Assembly (NCBI RefSeq): GCF_049943125.1
Contig: NZ_CP188040.1
Location: forward strand, 3,782,001-3,846,000
Reading direction: 5' to 3'
From: JAEXZL01 sp049943125
Lineage (GTDB): Bacteria > Bacillota > Clostridia > Clostridiales > Clostridiaceae
DNA length: 64,000 nt
Positions 51,569-61,207 of the stretch are shown here, piece after piece. A model generated the notes under the pieces. The model worked only from the letters and a program-made list of their open reading frames with translations, did not search any database and was not told the DNA's origin. Made by a program: the position numbers and the translations under genes. Position 1 is the first letter of the stretch. Every line of letters starts with the position of its first letter.

Positions 51569-52861
51569 TTAAAAATTAACAAGACTTCTTGGATTCTGAA
51601 GTACACCATTTACTCTGATTTCAAAGTGAAGATGTGGACCAGTACTATTTCCTGTGCTTCCAACTAAGGATATTAACTGTCCTTGGCTAACCTTTTGACC
51701 ACTGGATACCTTTAAGGCACTATTGTGAGCATAAAGGCTCTGAACACCATTACCATGATTGATTATAACCACATTTCCATAGCCACCCATCCAGCCTGAA
51801 TAAGCGACGGTTCCACCTCTTGTGGCATATACCGAGCTTCCTGAAGAAGCGGCAATATCAATTCCTGCATGAAGCTTGTATATACCAGATACCGGGTTAG
51901 TTCTATAACCATATTCAGAGGAAACTCTGCCACTAGCTGGTCTTATGTATCCACTATTATTGGAAGGTTGTCCACTATTATTGGAGCCTTGATTGCTTTT
52001 ATTCAGCTCTGCCATAAATCTATCCATATCAGCTTGAAGCTCTTCATTGATTTCATCTATTTCATGAATTTCAGCTTTTAAGCTCTTCTCTTCTGCACTG
52101 AGGTTTGCATATTTATTCTGCTGCTCACCTTCTAGAACCCTCAGCTCTGCTATCTTCGCATTTAGCTGATTTTTCTTTTCTTCTCTCTCTGCCTTTACAC
52201 TCTTAAGACTTGTCTGTTCTTCTATTACTATCTTTTTATTTATCTCTAGCTCATGTGCTTGGCTATCTAATTTTTCTTTTTCAGATAACAATTGAGTTTT
52301 TAGCTTCTCTATTTCACCAATTAAGGCATTATCAGTTATAATTACTCTACTAATAGTCGCTACACGAGACACTAAATCACTTAGTCCTTCACTTTCCATT
52401 AATACCACAACAAATTTTTCATAAACATTATTTTTATAGAGGTTTCTAAGTCTTTTTCCTAGAAGCTCTTCCTTATACTGAATTTCCTTTTCCTTTTCAG
52501 CAATATTCACTTTAACTGTTTCAATTTCAGCTTCAACCTTTACTATTTCCCCTTGAATAGTATTGATTTTATTTTCAGATGCTGTAATTTTATTTTCCAG
52601 ATCAATTATAATAGACTGCTCAGCTGCTATTTCTGAATATCTATCACTTATCGTAGCTTTTAATGTACTTATTTCATCAGAAACAGCCTTCTTACTATTA
52701 TTAACGTCATTAACCTTATTTTCTAAGCTGTCTATTCTTTTTTCATTTTCTTTCATCTGTTCTTGTCTTTTTTCAATATATGAAGGCGCGGCTTGTACTA
52801 CTGTAATTTGTCCGGCCATAATAATTCCTGCTATTAACATAGCTACAGTCTTTTTATTCAT
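51569..52861 (-). CDS. Secreted M23 peptidoglycan endopeptidase with coiled coil (EnvC/PcsB-like)
   Basis: 430 residues. Signal peptide (VAMLIAGIIMAGQITVVQA, cleavage before APS), a 250-residue coiled coil (KVNDVNNSKKAVSDEISTLK and following heptads), a Ser/Asn linker, and a C-terminal LytM domain with HAGIDIA (first His/Asp ligands) and HLHFE. Such proteins cut cell-wall cross-links under control of FtsEX-type complexes, here inferred from architecture only. ATG 52861 fits AGGGGAATT; the in-frame ATG seven codons upstream has no site. Confidence 0.88.
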   Translation of the reverse strand: MNKKTVAMLIAGIIMAGQITVVQAAPSYIEKRQEQMKENEKRIDSLENKVNDVNNSKKAVSDEISTLKATISDRYSEIAAEQSIIIDLENKITASENKINTIQGEIVKVEAEIETVKVNIAEKEKEIQYKEELLGKRLRNLYKNNVYEKFVVVLMESEGLSDLVSRVATISRVIITDNALIGEIEKLKTQLLSEKEKLDSQAHELEINKKIVIEEQTSLKSVKAEREEKKNQLNAKIAELRVLEGEQQNKYANLSAEEKSLKAEIHEIDEINEELQADMDRFMAELNKSNQGSNNSGQPSNNSGYIRPASGRVSSEYGYRTNPVSGIYKLHAGIDIAASSGSSVYATRGGTVAYSGWMGGYGNVVIINHGNGVQSLYAHNSALKVSSGQKVSQGQLISLVGSTGNSTGPHLHFEIRVNGVLQNPRSLVNF

Positions 52862-53321
52862 AAAATTAATTCCCCTTATCATTTTATTCTTAATTCACCC
52901 TAGAAGGATTATACACCTTTTTTTTATTTTTGTACCATTTTGTGTATATTTTATCACTATTTTGCTTAATATTAATTAATTATTTAAATATTATTAACAT
53001 AAGAATACAAGTATCTATTATCCTAGCCCATTTATGTGAATATTCAGCAAATATCATCGTAGAAATAGTAAATTTTTTCATGGTCATAGTTATTTAATTC
53101 ACTGTAGCTCATAACTTTAATATATTAATGGATATTGTATATGGTTGTTTATAATAAATAATTAATTTCTTAATTGCCTATATATATTTTCGTTCACTTC
53201 TAAAGAGTTCTTTATGACTTAAACAGATTCTTATATCTTTCTGATTAAACGATTTTTTTCGACTTTAATTTCAATACTTCTATTATGTTTATAATTTTTT
53301 TAAACTTTTTTAATTAATCTA

Positions 53322-53350
53322 TTGCATTTTTCGACTTTTGATGTTATTAT
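53322..53350 (+). promoter_or_regulatory. Candidate promoter of a short transcript
   Basis: TTGCAT (53322-53327), 17 bases, TATTAT (53345-53350). It would initiate near 53357, about 65 bases before a strong terminator. Confidence 0.4.
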
Positions 53351-53356
53351 AAACCT

Positions 53357-53455
53357 GTAAACAAAATAAATCAGTTAACCCTTATAATATTTACCATAAA
53401 TCAATTCCTTAATATTTACCAAAAGAGACTCAATATCGAGTCTCTTTTGGTTTTT
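53357..53455 (+). ncRNA. Candidate small RNA or attenuated leader
   Basis: Defined only by the promoter-like pair at 53322-53350 and the terminator at 53419-53455. Nothing upstream on the plus strand needs that terminator: the nearest plus gene lies 100 bases downstream, and the nearest upstream gene is on the other strand. No open frame is present. Confidence 0.35.
53419..53455 (+). terminator. Strong orphan plus-strand terminator
   Basis: CCAAAAGAGACTC and GAGTCTCTTTTGG, a perfect 13-base stem, followed by TTTTTCTTTT. On the minus strand there is no U-run after the stem. Confidence 0.85.
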
Positions 53456-53552
53456 CTTTTATATATTTTAAGGGTATAAAAAGTCTACAGCTATTAAACT
53501 TCATGTTTTTTTTTGATATAATTAATTAAACTATTGCGGGAGGGGCACATAA

Positions 53553-54812
53553 TTGAAAAAACTAATGAGCTTAATAAAAAAGCTTATCCAAAAAGCAATT
53601 AAATATATCCAGACGCATAAAGAAACAAAATATCTTTATTTATTAGCCCTAGTTCTTATAATCGCTTCTATAGGCTTTTATATAGGAAGAAGTAGCACCA
53701 GTAAAAATTATATGATAAAGAGTTTGCACAAGGCTATTACCTCTAATAATACTACTGCCTTGATGAAATATATAGTAGTAAAGGATGAAGCAGTACCAAT
53801 AACAGAAGATAGTCTACAGCCATTTTTAGATTACTTAAATAATACTGAAGGACGTACGTCCCAATTTATAAACCATTTAAAGAGTCAGCGTTCACTGGAA
53901 CAAGGCGGAATGGCGGTAGTAAAGGAAGTTAAAAAAGGCTTTCTAACAGCCTGGAAGGTTGAACTAAGGCCAGTGAATCTTCAAATTTCAACAAGCTATG
54001 AGGATACGGAGATCTATGTTCAGGATAAGAGCTATGGAAGAACCTCAGAAGATAATTCTGTTTCCGAAATCGGCCCACTAATTCCAGGAAAATATAACAT
54101 TAAGGTGAGGCTAGCAAACGAATATGGAGAAAGCATTTCAGAAAAATCAGTTCAGCTTTTGGAGGGAACCATTGCCACAAGCTTAACTCCACCAGCAGAA
54201 TATATTACTCTTTTGAGTAACTATCCCGATGCAGAGGTCTTCATAAATGATAAAAGTACAAAGCTAACAGTTGAAGAATTTAATAACATAGGCCCTGTAC
54301 CCTCCACCAGTAAAATAAAAATCCATGGAGAAATGACCTTTCCCTGGGGCATCGTTAAGAGTCAAGAAATAACCTTAGAGGATGCGCCTAACCTAAGACT
54401 AGATATCGATCCTCTTAATGATGTAATTAAAAATCAATTGGAAGAAGAATATAGGAGCTTTTACGAGCAATTATTTGATGCTTTAAATAACGAGGATTTA
54501 TCCTTAGTGGAAGAACCTTCTAGAGCCGCAGCAAAAAAGCTCTATGATCGCTATAAGAGCACAGCGCTGATATTTAAGGATTCCTACGAAATTACAGAAA
54601 TACTCTGGGAGGAAACTGCCGTGGCATTAAAAAGAGAAGATGGCAGCTATGTATCAAATGCTCTTGTAAATCTTGAACTTAACAAAAATAAAACTATATG
54701 GGGCTTTCCTATAAGCTCTAAGCCAGATAAGCTATCCTTTCAGACCTTTTTAACCTATAATCCTGATAATGATAGCTGGTACGTATCCTCAATCAATGAT
54801 TTAAGCAAATAA
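53553..54812 (+). CDS. TcaA/YvbJ-like membrane-anchored protein
   Basis: 419 residues. A basic amphipathic N-terminus (KKLIQKAIKYIQ), one membrane helix YLLALVLIIASIGFYIG (about 29-45), then extracytoplasmic domains with TcaA-like order: helical domain, two beta domains (LRPVNLQISTSYEDTEIYVQ; LLSNYPDAEVFINDKS) and a C-terminal NTF2-like domain (YRSFYEQLFDALNNEDLS). It lacks the N-terminal zinc ribbon of Staphylococcus TcaA. Role in envelope/antibiotic response inferred. TTG start, with GGAGGGG eight bases upstream. Confidence 0.75.
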   Translation: MKKLMSLIKKLIQKAIKYIQTHKETKYLYLLALVLIIASIGFYIGRSSTSKNYMIKSLHKAITSNNTTALMKYIVVKDEAVPITEDSLQPFLDYLNNTEGRTSQFINHLKSQRSLEQGGMAVVKEVKKGFLTAWKVELRPVNLQISTSYEDTEIYVQDKSYGRTSEDNSVSEIGPLIPGKYNIKVRLANEYGESISEKSVQLLEGTIATSLTPPAEYITLLSNYPDAEVFINDKSTKLTVEEFNNIGPVPSTSKIKIHGEMTFPWGIVKSQEITLEDAPNLRLDIDPLNDVIKNQLEEEYRSFYEQLFDALNNEDLSLVEEPSRAAAKKLYDRYKSTALIFKDSYEITEILWEETAVALKREDGSYVSNALVNLELNKNKTIWGFPISSKPDKLSFQTFLTYNPDNDSWYVSSINDLSK

Positions 54813-54835
54813 AAAAGCGGTTAATCCGCTTTTTT
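54811..54835. terminator. Bidirectional terminator between TcaA-like and amylase genes
   Basis: AAAAAAGCGG and CCGCTTTTTT around TTAAT; it overlaps the stop region of the minus-strand amylase. Confidence 0.85.
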
Positions 54836-56335
54836 TATTATAAGAATTTCTCTAGCCTTAAGCTTTAGCTTTCCTTCTGTATCTAAACTTTCCTGTTCAT
54901 TTATATTTGAGTATAGGATATTGTAGCTTCCCTTTTCAATATTTACTTCACTTTCACCTTCTGCAAGGCTTACAAATATATAAGCTTTAGATTCCTCATA
55001 GGTTCTTTCCACGGCATACACCTCTTTATGATCCTGTTCTAAAGCTTCAATATCACCCAAACGAAGTACTGGGTTATTCTTTCTCAGATTTATTATTGTC
55101 TTATATAAGTTAAATAACGAATCCTCTTTATCTCTCTGATTCTCTAGGGCTATAGAGCTATCATTAGTTATATCAATCCACTGAGTGTTCTCTTTTAAAT
55201 TCTCACTCCATAAGAAAGGCTCTCTTATCCTTTCATCAGGTTTTTTCCCACTCATCCCCAGCTCTTCTCCGTAGTAAATATATGGAGTTCCCGGCATAGT
55301 CAGATAAATAACAGCTGCTGCCTTATATTTATCTATATTCATCAATTGATTCATCACTCTATTTTGATCATGATTGGAGAGAAAAGGAGCAGGTACAAAA
55401 TCTGGATTTTTTTCTTTTAACCTTTTATGAGAAGCTGAGAGCTTGTCTCCTATACCATTTAGATTTTTCCATGTGAGACCTTTTATTATATCCTCACCCA
55501 TAGAAAATACAAAGAAGCTATCTAAAACCTCTGCATAGGGCTCCATCCCTGAAATATTATCCCAGACCTCTCCTATAAGAACAGCCTTAGGATTTATTTC
55601 CTTAACATAGCTATTGTATTCCCTCCACCACTGCAGATTATCCTCTGTATTATTGTAAATCCATTTGGCTGCATCAAGTCTAAAACCATCTATGCCCAAT
55701 TCTAAATAAAACTTTGCAATCTTCTTTAGCTCTTCTCTCAGCCCTTCATTATCGAAATTTAAATCAGGCATACCACCCCAAAAAAGTGCATAATAATATT
55801 CCTCTCTAATTGAATTTTTAACCCAAGGAGCTCCAGCTCCCATAGGAGATGCTTCACGGCTTTTCTTTTCGTCCTCTGTAAAAATATAATAATCCCTATA
55901 TTTACTGTCTGGTGATGAAGAAGCCTCCTTAAACCAGGGGTGTTCAGAGCTTGTATGATTTATAACCATATCCATAACAATCATAATATCTCTCTTGTCT
56001 GCTTCCACTATAAGCTCCTTAAGGTCCTCCAGGGTTCCATACTGAGAATTTATAGAGTAATAGTCCGTTACATCATAGCCGTGATAGCTAGGAGATGAAT
56101 TTATAGGCATAAGCCATAATCCCTGCACTCCTAAATCCTCTAAGTAGTCAAGGCTATCCGTAACTCCCCTAAGGTCTCCTATACCATCTCCGTCACTATC
56201 TTTAAAAGCTCTCACAAATATCTCATAAAAGGTTCTTCCATCGTAATCACTAACCTGCTCTTCCACCTTCCCCTGGCAGCCTGAAAGAATCAACAAGATA
56301 AATATTAGCACTGCAGAAATATATCTTTTTCTCAT
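54821..56335 (-). CDS. Lipoprotein alpha-amylase family glycoside hydrolase (GH13)
   Basis: 504 residues. Lipoprotein signal with lipobox ILSGC (cleavage before Cys 18-20), so anchored outside the cell. GH13 regions: DMVINHT (I), GFRLDAAKW with nucleophile Asp (II), LIGEVWD with acid/base Glu (III), FLSNHDQNR with transition-state Asp (IV). Likely cleaves maltodextrin/starch fragments that the cytosolic glucosidase of the same operon finishes. ATG 56335 is favoured by AAGGAGA at nine bases; the ATG three codons upstream touches that site. Confidence 0.88.
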   Translation of the reverse strand: MRKRYISAVLIFILLILSGCQGKVEEQVSDYDGRTFYEIFVRAFKDSDGDGIGDLRGVTDSLDYLEDLGVQGLWLMPINSSPSYHGYDVTDYYSINSQYGTLEDLKELIVEADKRDIMIVMDMVINHTSSEHPWFKEASSSPDSKYRDYYIFTEDEKKSREASPMGAGAPWVKNSIREEYYYALFWGGMPDLNFDNEGLREELKKIAKFYLELGIDGFRLDAAKWIYNNTEDNLQWWREYNSYVKEINPKAVLIGEVWDNISGMEPYAEVLDSFFVFSMGEDIIKGLTWKNLNGIGDKLSASHKRLKEKNPDFVPAPFLSNHDQNRVMNQLMNIDKYKAAAVIYLTMPGTPYIYYGEELGMSGKKPDERIREPFLWSENLKENTQWIDITNDSSIALENQRDKEDSLFNLYKTIINLRKNNPVLRLGDIEALEQDHKEVYAVERTYEESKAYIFVSLAEGESEVNIEKGSYNILYSNINEQESLDTEGKLKLKAREILIIKKAD

Positions 56336-56354
56336 AGCACTCATTCTCCTTATA

Positions 56355-58049
56355 CTAATTTATAGCTCCATTATCCAATTTATAAACAGCCGCCTCATAA
56401 GGTCTAAGTTGCAAGCATCCTTCATCAATACTCACCTCAGAATCATAGTTGCTCATCACGACTTTCATATCTTTTATGAGAGCCTTTTCTGGAATATTAA
56501 CCTTCGGACTACCAGAAAAAAAGTTTACCATGATAAGATAAGTCTCTTTCCCATGGGTCCTTAAATAACAATATACTTCCTTATGTTCTTTAAGAAGATC
56601 CTTAAAATCCCCATAAATAAGAGCAGGTGTACCTTTACGAAGTGCAGTTAATCTTTTATAGAAGCTTAAAATTGAAGAGGACCTTTCTTGCTGCTCCCTT
56701 ACATTTACTTCTTTATAATTATCATTGACCTTCATCCACGGTATCCCATCTGTGAACCCAGCTCCTTCTGTATCATCCCATTGCATTGGAGTTCTAGAAT
56801 TATCCCTTGAGATATAGTAAAGCCCCTTCAGATAATCCTCATGACTTACCCTTCCTTCTTCCACCTGCTCTCTATAATTATTAAAAACAGAAACATCTCT
56901 ATAATCTTCAAGAGAAAATTCTTTAGGATTTGTCATGCCTATTTCATCACCGTAATAAATAAACGGTGTTCCTCTTTGTGTAAATTGAAGTAGCGCCAGC
57001 ATTTTTGCTGATTCTTCTGGATATCTCTCCTCATCTCCTAGTCTGGACAAGGTTCTCGTAGTATCGTGGTTAGAATAAAATAACGGCTGCCAACCTTCCT
57101 CTACTTGACGGTTCTGCCAGCCACTCATCTTTTCTTTTATATCCTTAACCAAATCAATGGGCTTCCTTTCCCAGGGCTTCTCTCCTTTGCCCACACTATG
57201 AAAATCAAAATGAAAAACCATATGAAGCTCATTTCTATCTATTCCTGTATAAATATCTGCGGTCTTATAATTTATCCCTCCTGTTTCTCCAATTAACACT
57301 ATATCATCCCCTGGAAGAACCTCTTCTCTCAGCTCTCTTATATAATCATGGACTCTCGGTATATTCTGTACATATTTAAGAAAATCTCCATATATCTTAT
57401 CCTTACCTACAGGACCATCAGGATAAGAAGTATCCTTAGCAATGTGATTTATTGCATCCAAGCGAAATCCATCCACACCTAAATCAGTCCAGTACTTAAT
57501 TACCTGATGCATTTCTTTTCTTACTTCATTATTATCCCAGTTTAGATCAGGCATCTTTTTAGAGAAAATATGCAGATAATATTCCTCTGTAGTATCATCA
57601 TACTCCCAGGCACTACCCCCAAAGAAGGAGCCCCAATTATTTGGTGGTTCTCCGTTTTTTCCTTTTTTCCAGACATAAAAATCTCTATATTTATTATTAT
57701 TTTTTCTGCTTTCAATAAACCAAGGATGTTCATCAGAGGTATGATTAATAACCAAATCCATAACCATATACATTCCTCGTTCATGAGCTTCCTTTACCAG
57801 ACTATTAAAATCCTCTAAACTTCCATACTCCTTCATGATGGTTCTAAAATTAGAAATATCATAACCATTGTCATCATTAGGAGATTCATTTATAGGGTTA
57901 AGATAAAGAATATTGACACCTAAATCCTGCAGATAATCGAGGCTTTGAATAACCCCCTTAATATCTCCAATTCCATCGCCACTAGTATCCTTAAAGCTTC
58001 TTACATAGATTTGATAGCCAATACCCTCTTTCCACCAAAACTTTTTCAT
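56355..58049 (-). CDS. Cytosolic oligo-1,6-glucosidase/alpha-glucosidase (GH13_31)
   Basis: 564 residues. Signature QIYVRSFKDTSGDGIGDIKG near the N-terminus, DLVINHTSDEHPWF (region I), GFRLDAINHIAKD (II), LIGETGG (III) and SNHDTTRTLSR (IV); the HDT-type region IV is typical for oligo-1,6-glucosidases. No signal peptide, so cytosolic. First gene of a two-gene operon with the lipoprotein amylase 19 bases downstream, under an inverted-repeat operator. RBS AAGGAGGGATAGG. Confidence 0.9.
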   Translation of the reverse strand: MKKFWWKEGIGYQIYVRSFKDTSGDGIGDIKGVIQSLDYLQDLGVNILYLNPINESPNDDNGYDISNFRTIMKEYGSLEDFNSLVKEAHERGMYMVMDLVINHTSDEHPWFIESRKNNNKYRDFYVWKKGKNGEPPNNWGSFFGGSAWEYDDTTEEYYLHIFSKKMPDLNWDNNEVRKEMHQVIKYWTDLGVDGFRLDAINHIAKDTSYPDGPVGKDKIYGDFLKYVQNIPRVHDYIRELREEVLPGDDIVLIGETGGINYKTADIYTGIDRNELHMVFHFDFHSVGKGEKPWERKPIDLVKDIKEKMSGWQNRQVEEGWQPLFYSNHDTTRTLSRLGDEERYPEESAKMLALLQFTQRGTPFIYYGDEIGMTNPKEFSLEDYRDVSVFNNYREQVEEGRVSHEDYLKGLYYISRDNSRTPMQWDDTEGAGFTDGIPWMKVNDNYKEVNVREQQERSSSILSFYKRLTALRKGTPALIYGDFKDLLKEHKEVYCYLRTHGKETYLIMVNFFSGSPKVNIPEKALIKDMKVVMSNYDSEVSIDEGCLQLRPYEAAVYKLDNGAIN

Positions 58050-58074
58050 CCTATCCCTCCTTTATAATATACAG

Positions 58075-58101
58075 ATTATACCATATATGCAATCGATTGC
58101 A
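58075..58101 (-). promoter_or_regulatory. LacI-family operator inside the alpha-glucosidase promoter
   Basis: The perfect palindrome TGCAATCGATTGCA (58088-58101) lies immediately upstream of a TATAAT box (complement of 58075-58080), between it and a weak -35. It matches the LacI/GalR-family central-CG operator pattern (MalR- or CcpA-like), suggesting sugar-responsive repression. The regulator is not in this window. Confidence 0.7.
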
Positions 58102-58125
58102 CAAATGAATTTATTATAAAAAAAT

Positions 58126-58147
58126 AAAATAGCCCTTGGGCTATTTT
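58126..58147 (-). terminator. Terminator of the desulfurase-thiI operon
   Basis: AAAATAGCCC and GGGCTATTTT joined by AA; minus strand continues ATTTTTTTATAA. It overlaps the thiI stop codon. Confidence 0.82.
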
Positions 58148-59297
58148 ATAATGATAATTCTTCCGTTTCAGCTATTGCTCTTTCTATTAATTCATCTACC
58201 TCTAGCTTCCCTTGTGAAGCTAAAATTTCCTTTAGCCTTGGCTTTGTTTTAGGATGCTTTGGTGTAAATATGGTGCAGCAATCCTCATAAGGTAAAATCG
58301 AGGTTTCATAGGTCCCTATATTTGAAGCTATATCCATTATATCCTCTTTGTCCATGGCTATTAGCGGCCTGAACACAGGTCTGTCAGCAGCATCGGAGCT
58401 TACAATTAAGCCTTCCATAGTTTGACTGGCTACCTGACCTATGCTTTCACCGGTGGTAACAGAATGAACACCAGTTTTTTCTGCTAGTCTGCAAGCAACC
58501 TGCATCATAAAGCGCCTCATAATAATGGTTAACTCATCTTCCCTGCATTTATCCATTATTGCCAGCTGTATCTCTGTGAAGGGAACTATATAAAGCTTCA
58601 ACCTGCCTGTATAGCCAGCAAGAATCTTCGCTAGATCAATAACCTTCTCCTTAGCCTGCTCACTGGTATAAGGGTGACTGTGATAATATACGCAGCTAAG
58701 CTCTACCCCTCTTCTAGCCATTAAATATCCCGCTACAGGAGAATCAATTCCTCCAGAAAGCATAAGCATAGTACCACCATTAGTTCCATAAGGAAGACCA
58801 CCGGCACCTTTAATCTTATTGTATTCTGTATAAACATAAGCTTTTTCTCTAATTTCTACGATTATTTTGCATTGAGGTTTTTTCACATCTACTTTAGCAT
58901 CATTATTATGAGAAATAATAAATCCACCTACCTCCATGCTCACTTCTATAGATTTGAGAGGAAAGTTCTTATTGGCTCTATTAGTTTCTATCTTAAATGT
59001 TTCTGGCTTAACATTATTATAAACTTCTAAGGCAGCAGCTTTAATGCTTTCTAAGTCTGCTAAAACCTCCTGAACAATACATATCTCCTTAATTCCAAAA
59101 ACACCTTTAACCTTATCAGCTAGAGCCTCAATATCTTCACCATGAATGAACCATCTATTTTGATCAATAAAGAATTCATATTCCATTCCTCTTAATACAT
59201 TTTTTATATTCTCTTTTAGCTTTTTTTCAAATTTATTTCTGTTAAGACCCTTTAAAAATATCTCCGATGCATATTTTATCAATATAAGTTTTCTCAT
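58146..59297 (-). CDS. thiI: tRNA 4-thiouridine sulfurtransferase ThiI (no rhodanese domain)
   Basis: 383 residues. N-terminal ferredoxin-like plus THUMP domain (KYASEIFLKGLNRNKFE), then PP-loop ATPase motif LMLSGGIDSPVAGYLMARRG (about 178). It adenylates U8 of tRNA; sulfur comes from a cysteine desulfurase. The C-terminal rhodanese domain of enteric ThiI is absent, as in Firmicutes where the adjacent desulfurase supplies sulfur. ATGA overlap with the upstream desulfurase gene supports that pairing. Confidence 0.96.
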   Translation of the reverse strand: MRKLILIKYASEIFLKGLNRNKFEKKLKENIKNVLRGMEYEFFIDQNRWFIHGEDIEALADKVKGVFGIKEICIVQEVLADLESIKAAALEVYNNVKPETFKIETNRANKNFPLKSIEVSMEVGGFIISHNNDAKVDVKKPQCKIIVEIREKAYVYTEYNKIKGAGGLPYGTNGGTMLMLSGGIDSPVAGYLMARRGVELSCVYYHSHPYTSEQAKEKVIDLAKILAGYTGRLKLYIVPFTEIQLAIMDKCREDELTIIMRRFMMQVACRLAEKTGVHSVTTGESIGQVASQTMEGLIVSSDAADRPVFRPLIAMDKEDIMDIASNIGTYETSILPYEDCCTIFTPKHPKTKPRLKEILASQGKLEVDELIERAIAETEELSL

Positions 59298-60433
59298 CTT
59301 TTTATTCTCCTTAAAAAATTCAATCCGATTTTTAACTCCTCAATAACTCTATCGATTTCTTCCTTCGTATTATCTGGACAGAAGCTAAATCTGATAGAGC
59401 TGAGTATTTCCTCATGATTTAAACCAATGGCTTTTAAGACCCTGCTATCTTTACTGTTCTTTGAAGAACATGCAGCACCAGCAGAAACATAGATATCCTT
59501 ATCCTCTAAATATCTAAGGAGGATTTCACCTCTGACACCTTTAAACTGTACATTTAATATAAAAGGACTGAAACTATCCTCCAGTGGACTATTGATATAA
59601 ACCATTTGAAGCTCCTTAAGCTTTTCTATGAAATACTTTTTAAGCTCCCAGACCTTTGAGTAATTATCAGCCATGTTTTTGAAGGTTATTTCTGCGGCCA
59701 AAGCAAATCCAACAGCTCCAGGAACATTAACAGTTCCTGCTCTTAAACCTTGTTCCTGACTTCCTCCATAAATTAAAGGTTCTGGCTTATTATTTTTCTT
59801 TATATAACATAACCCTACTCCTTTCGGTCCATGGATTTTATGAGCTCCCGCCGAAAGGAAATCTATATTCATTGCTTTAACGTCAATGGGTAGCTTACAA
59901 AAACCTTGAACAGCATCCACATGAAATTTTGCTCTGCTACTCTTCTCTTTAATAAGCCTACCTATCTCTTTTATATCCTGAATTGTACCAATCTCATTAT
60001 TAACATACATTATACTCACAAGGAGTGTGTCTTTATTAATAGCATTACCTAAAGCCTCTATATCAACTCTTCCGCTAGGGTCAACCTTAAGATATGTAAC
60101 CTTCACACCTCTTGACTCTAGAGCCCCATAAGTTTCCCTAACGCTAGCATGCTCTATTTCTGTGGTAATTACATGGCCTCCAGACCTACCATAGGAACTT
60201 ATAATAAAATTATTACTTTCACTCCCTCCAGAAGTAAAAATAATTTCATCTTCACTACAATTGATGATTGCTCCCAGGGATTTTCTTGCCTCTCTAAGGG
60301 CTTTATCAGCTGCTAAGCCAAGCTTATGCACCGATGATGGATTTCCGTAATTATTCTCCATTATATCAGCGACTTTTTCAATAACTTCTTTATATGGTTT
60401 TGTAGTAGCCCCATTATCAAAATAAATAGTCAT
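59294..60433 (-). CDS. Cysteine desulfurase (NifS/NifZ-like, partner of ThiI)
   Basis: 379 residues, PLP-dependent. FDNGATTKPYKEV opening, PLP-binding Lys in SAGAHKIHGPKGVG (about 200), and catalytic Cys loop GAACSSKNSKDSRVL (about 320). Its gene overlaps thiI, the Bacillus nifZ-thiI arrangement, so its main job is probably tRNA thiolation rather than Fe-S assembly. ATG 60431-60433 follows GAGGTGAAGG; upstream in-frame starts are ignored. Confidence 0.92.
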   Translation of the reverse strand: MTIYFDNGATTKPYKEVIEKVADIMENNYGNPSSVHKLGLAADKALREARKSLGAIINCSEDEIIFTSGGSESNNFIISSYGRSGGHVITTEIEHASVRETYGALESRGVKVTYLKVDPSGRVDIEALGNAINKDTLLVSIMYVNNEIGTIQDIKEIGRLIKEKSSRAKFHVDAVQGFCKLPIDVKAMNIDFLSAGAHKIHGPKGVGLCYIKKNNKPEPLIYGGSQEQGLRAGTVNVPGAVGFALAAEITFKNMADNYSKVWELKKYFIEKLKELQMVYINSPLEDSFSPFILNVQFKGVRGEILLRYLEDKDIYVSAGAACSSKNSKDSRVLKAIGLNHEEILSSIRFSFCPDNTKEEIDRVIEELKIGLNFLRRIKR

Positions 60434-60535
60434 GCCTTCACCTCTTCTAAAAATAGCTATCATCCATAGGACTTTACAATATTACGACTATTTTCTATTA
60501 TCTAATGTAACATAGGGAATTAAATTTAACAATAA

Positions 60536-61207
60536 TTAATTATAATCCATACCTTCATTATTAAATTTCTTATATTTTACCCCTTTTTGCTTCCCTACTA
60601 TAGTTAAAAATTCATTTATCTGCTCTACTACCTGAAGTCTTTCCTGCCTATTTAAACCTCCTCTACCCAACCTATCACATAAGGATAAAAGTGCAAGCTC
60701 CTGTATATCTACTTCACTGAACATCCCATCTACGTCAGCAAAAGGTAATTTTTTCGTTATAAACAAGGTTTGCATGTGCCACCTGGTCAATTTTTCTACT
60801 CTATTGGAAAGCTCCATAAGCTCAGGCCCACCACTTATAGCATAAAAAAAATTTTTCACCTTTTCTTCTCCAACCTTATCATGATCATAGGAAGTCCATC
60901 TTCCTTTACGCCTTTTTGTAGTTTCTTTCTTACCCAGGTCATGGAGAAGGGCAGACCACATTAAAGCCTCTTCATCAGTACTAAGACCTCTTCTCCTTGC
61001 AGCCTCGTCAACCACCATCATAGTGTGAATTAATACATCTCCTTCAGGATGATACTTAGGCTCTTGAGGCACAGAGGCCATATCCACTATCATTGTAAAA
61101 GGATAAAGATCATTAATAGACTCTAGTATTACATATAACTCTTTTGATGGTTTTTCACTGCTTAGCAGAACCTCATTTATATCCTTATATATATCTAAAT
61201 AATTCAT
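60536..61207 (-). CDS. HD-domain phosphohydrolase-like protein
   Basis: 223 residues. The HD superfamily metal ligands are visible: H in PEGDVLIHTMMV (about 60), the HD pair in LLHDLGKKET (about 90), and a late D in LSLCDRLGRGG (about 185). The YDHDKVGEEKV and RWHMQTLF segments resemble the HD domain of bacterial CCA-adding enzymes, but no nucleotidyltransferase domain is present. Likely a cytosolic metal-dependent phosphohydrolase of unknown substrate. GGAGGTAATT precedes ATG. Confidence 0.82.
   Translation of the reverse strand: MNYLDIYKDINEVLLSSEKPSKELYVILESINDLYPFTMIVDMASVPQEPKYHPEGDVLIHTMMVVDEAARRRGLSTDEEALMWSALLHDLGKKETTKRRKGRWTSYDHDKVGEEKVKNFFYAISGGPELMELSNRVEKLTRWHMQTLFITKKLPFADVDGMFSEVDIQELALLSLCDRLGRGGLNRQERLQVVEQINEFLTIVGKQKGVKYKKFNNEGMDYN

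Larger units (their letters stand above)
52862..53552. other. 690-base AT-rich intergenic region
   Basis: Between divergent genes. Most is plain AT-rich sequence with promoters for the M23 gene and, near 53500, for the TcaA-like gene. Two near-identical ATATTTACCA units lie at about 53388 and 53412. The only strong feature is a plus-strand transcription unit candidate ending in the terminator at 53419-53455. No credible protein gene seen. Confidence 0.6.

Noticed and set aside
54821..58049. The two GH13 genes as a duplication of one enzyme
   Set aside because: Their region II-IV motifs and localisation differ (lipoprotein amylase versus cytosolic oligo-1,6-glucosidase).
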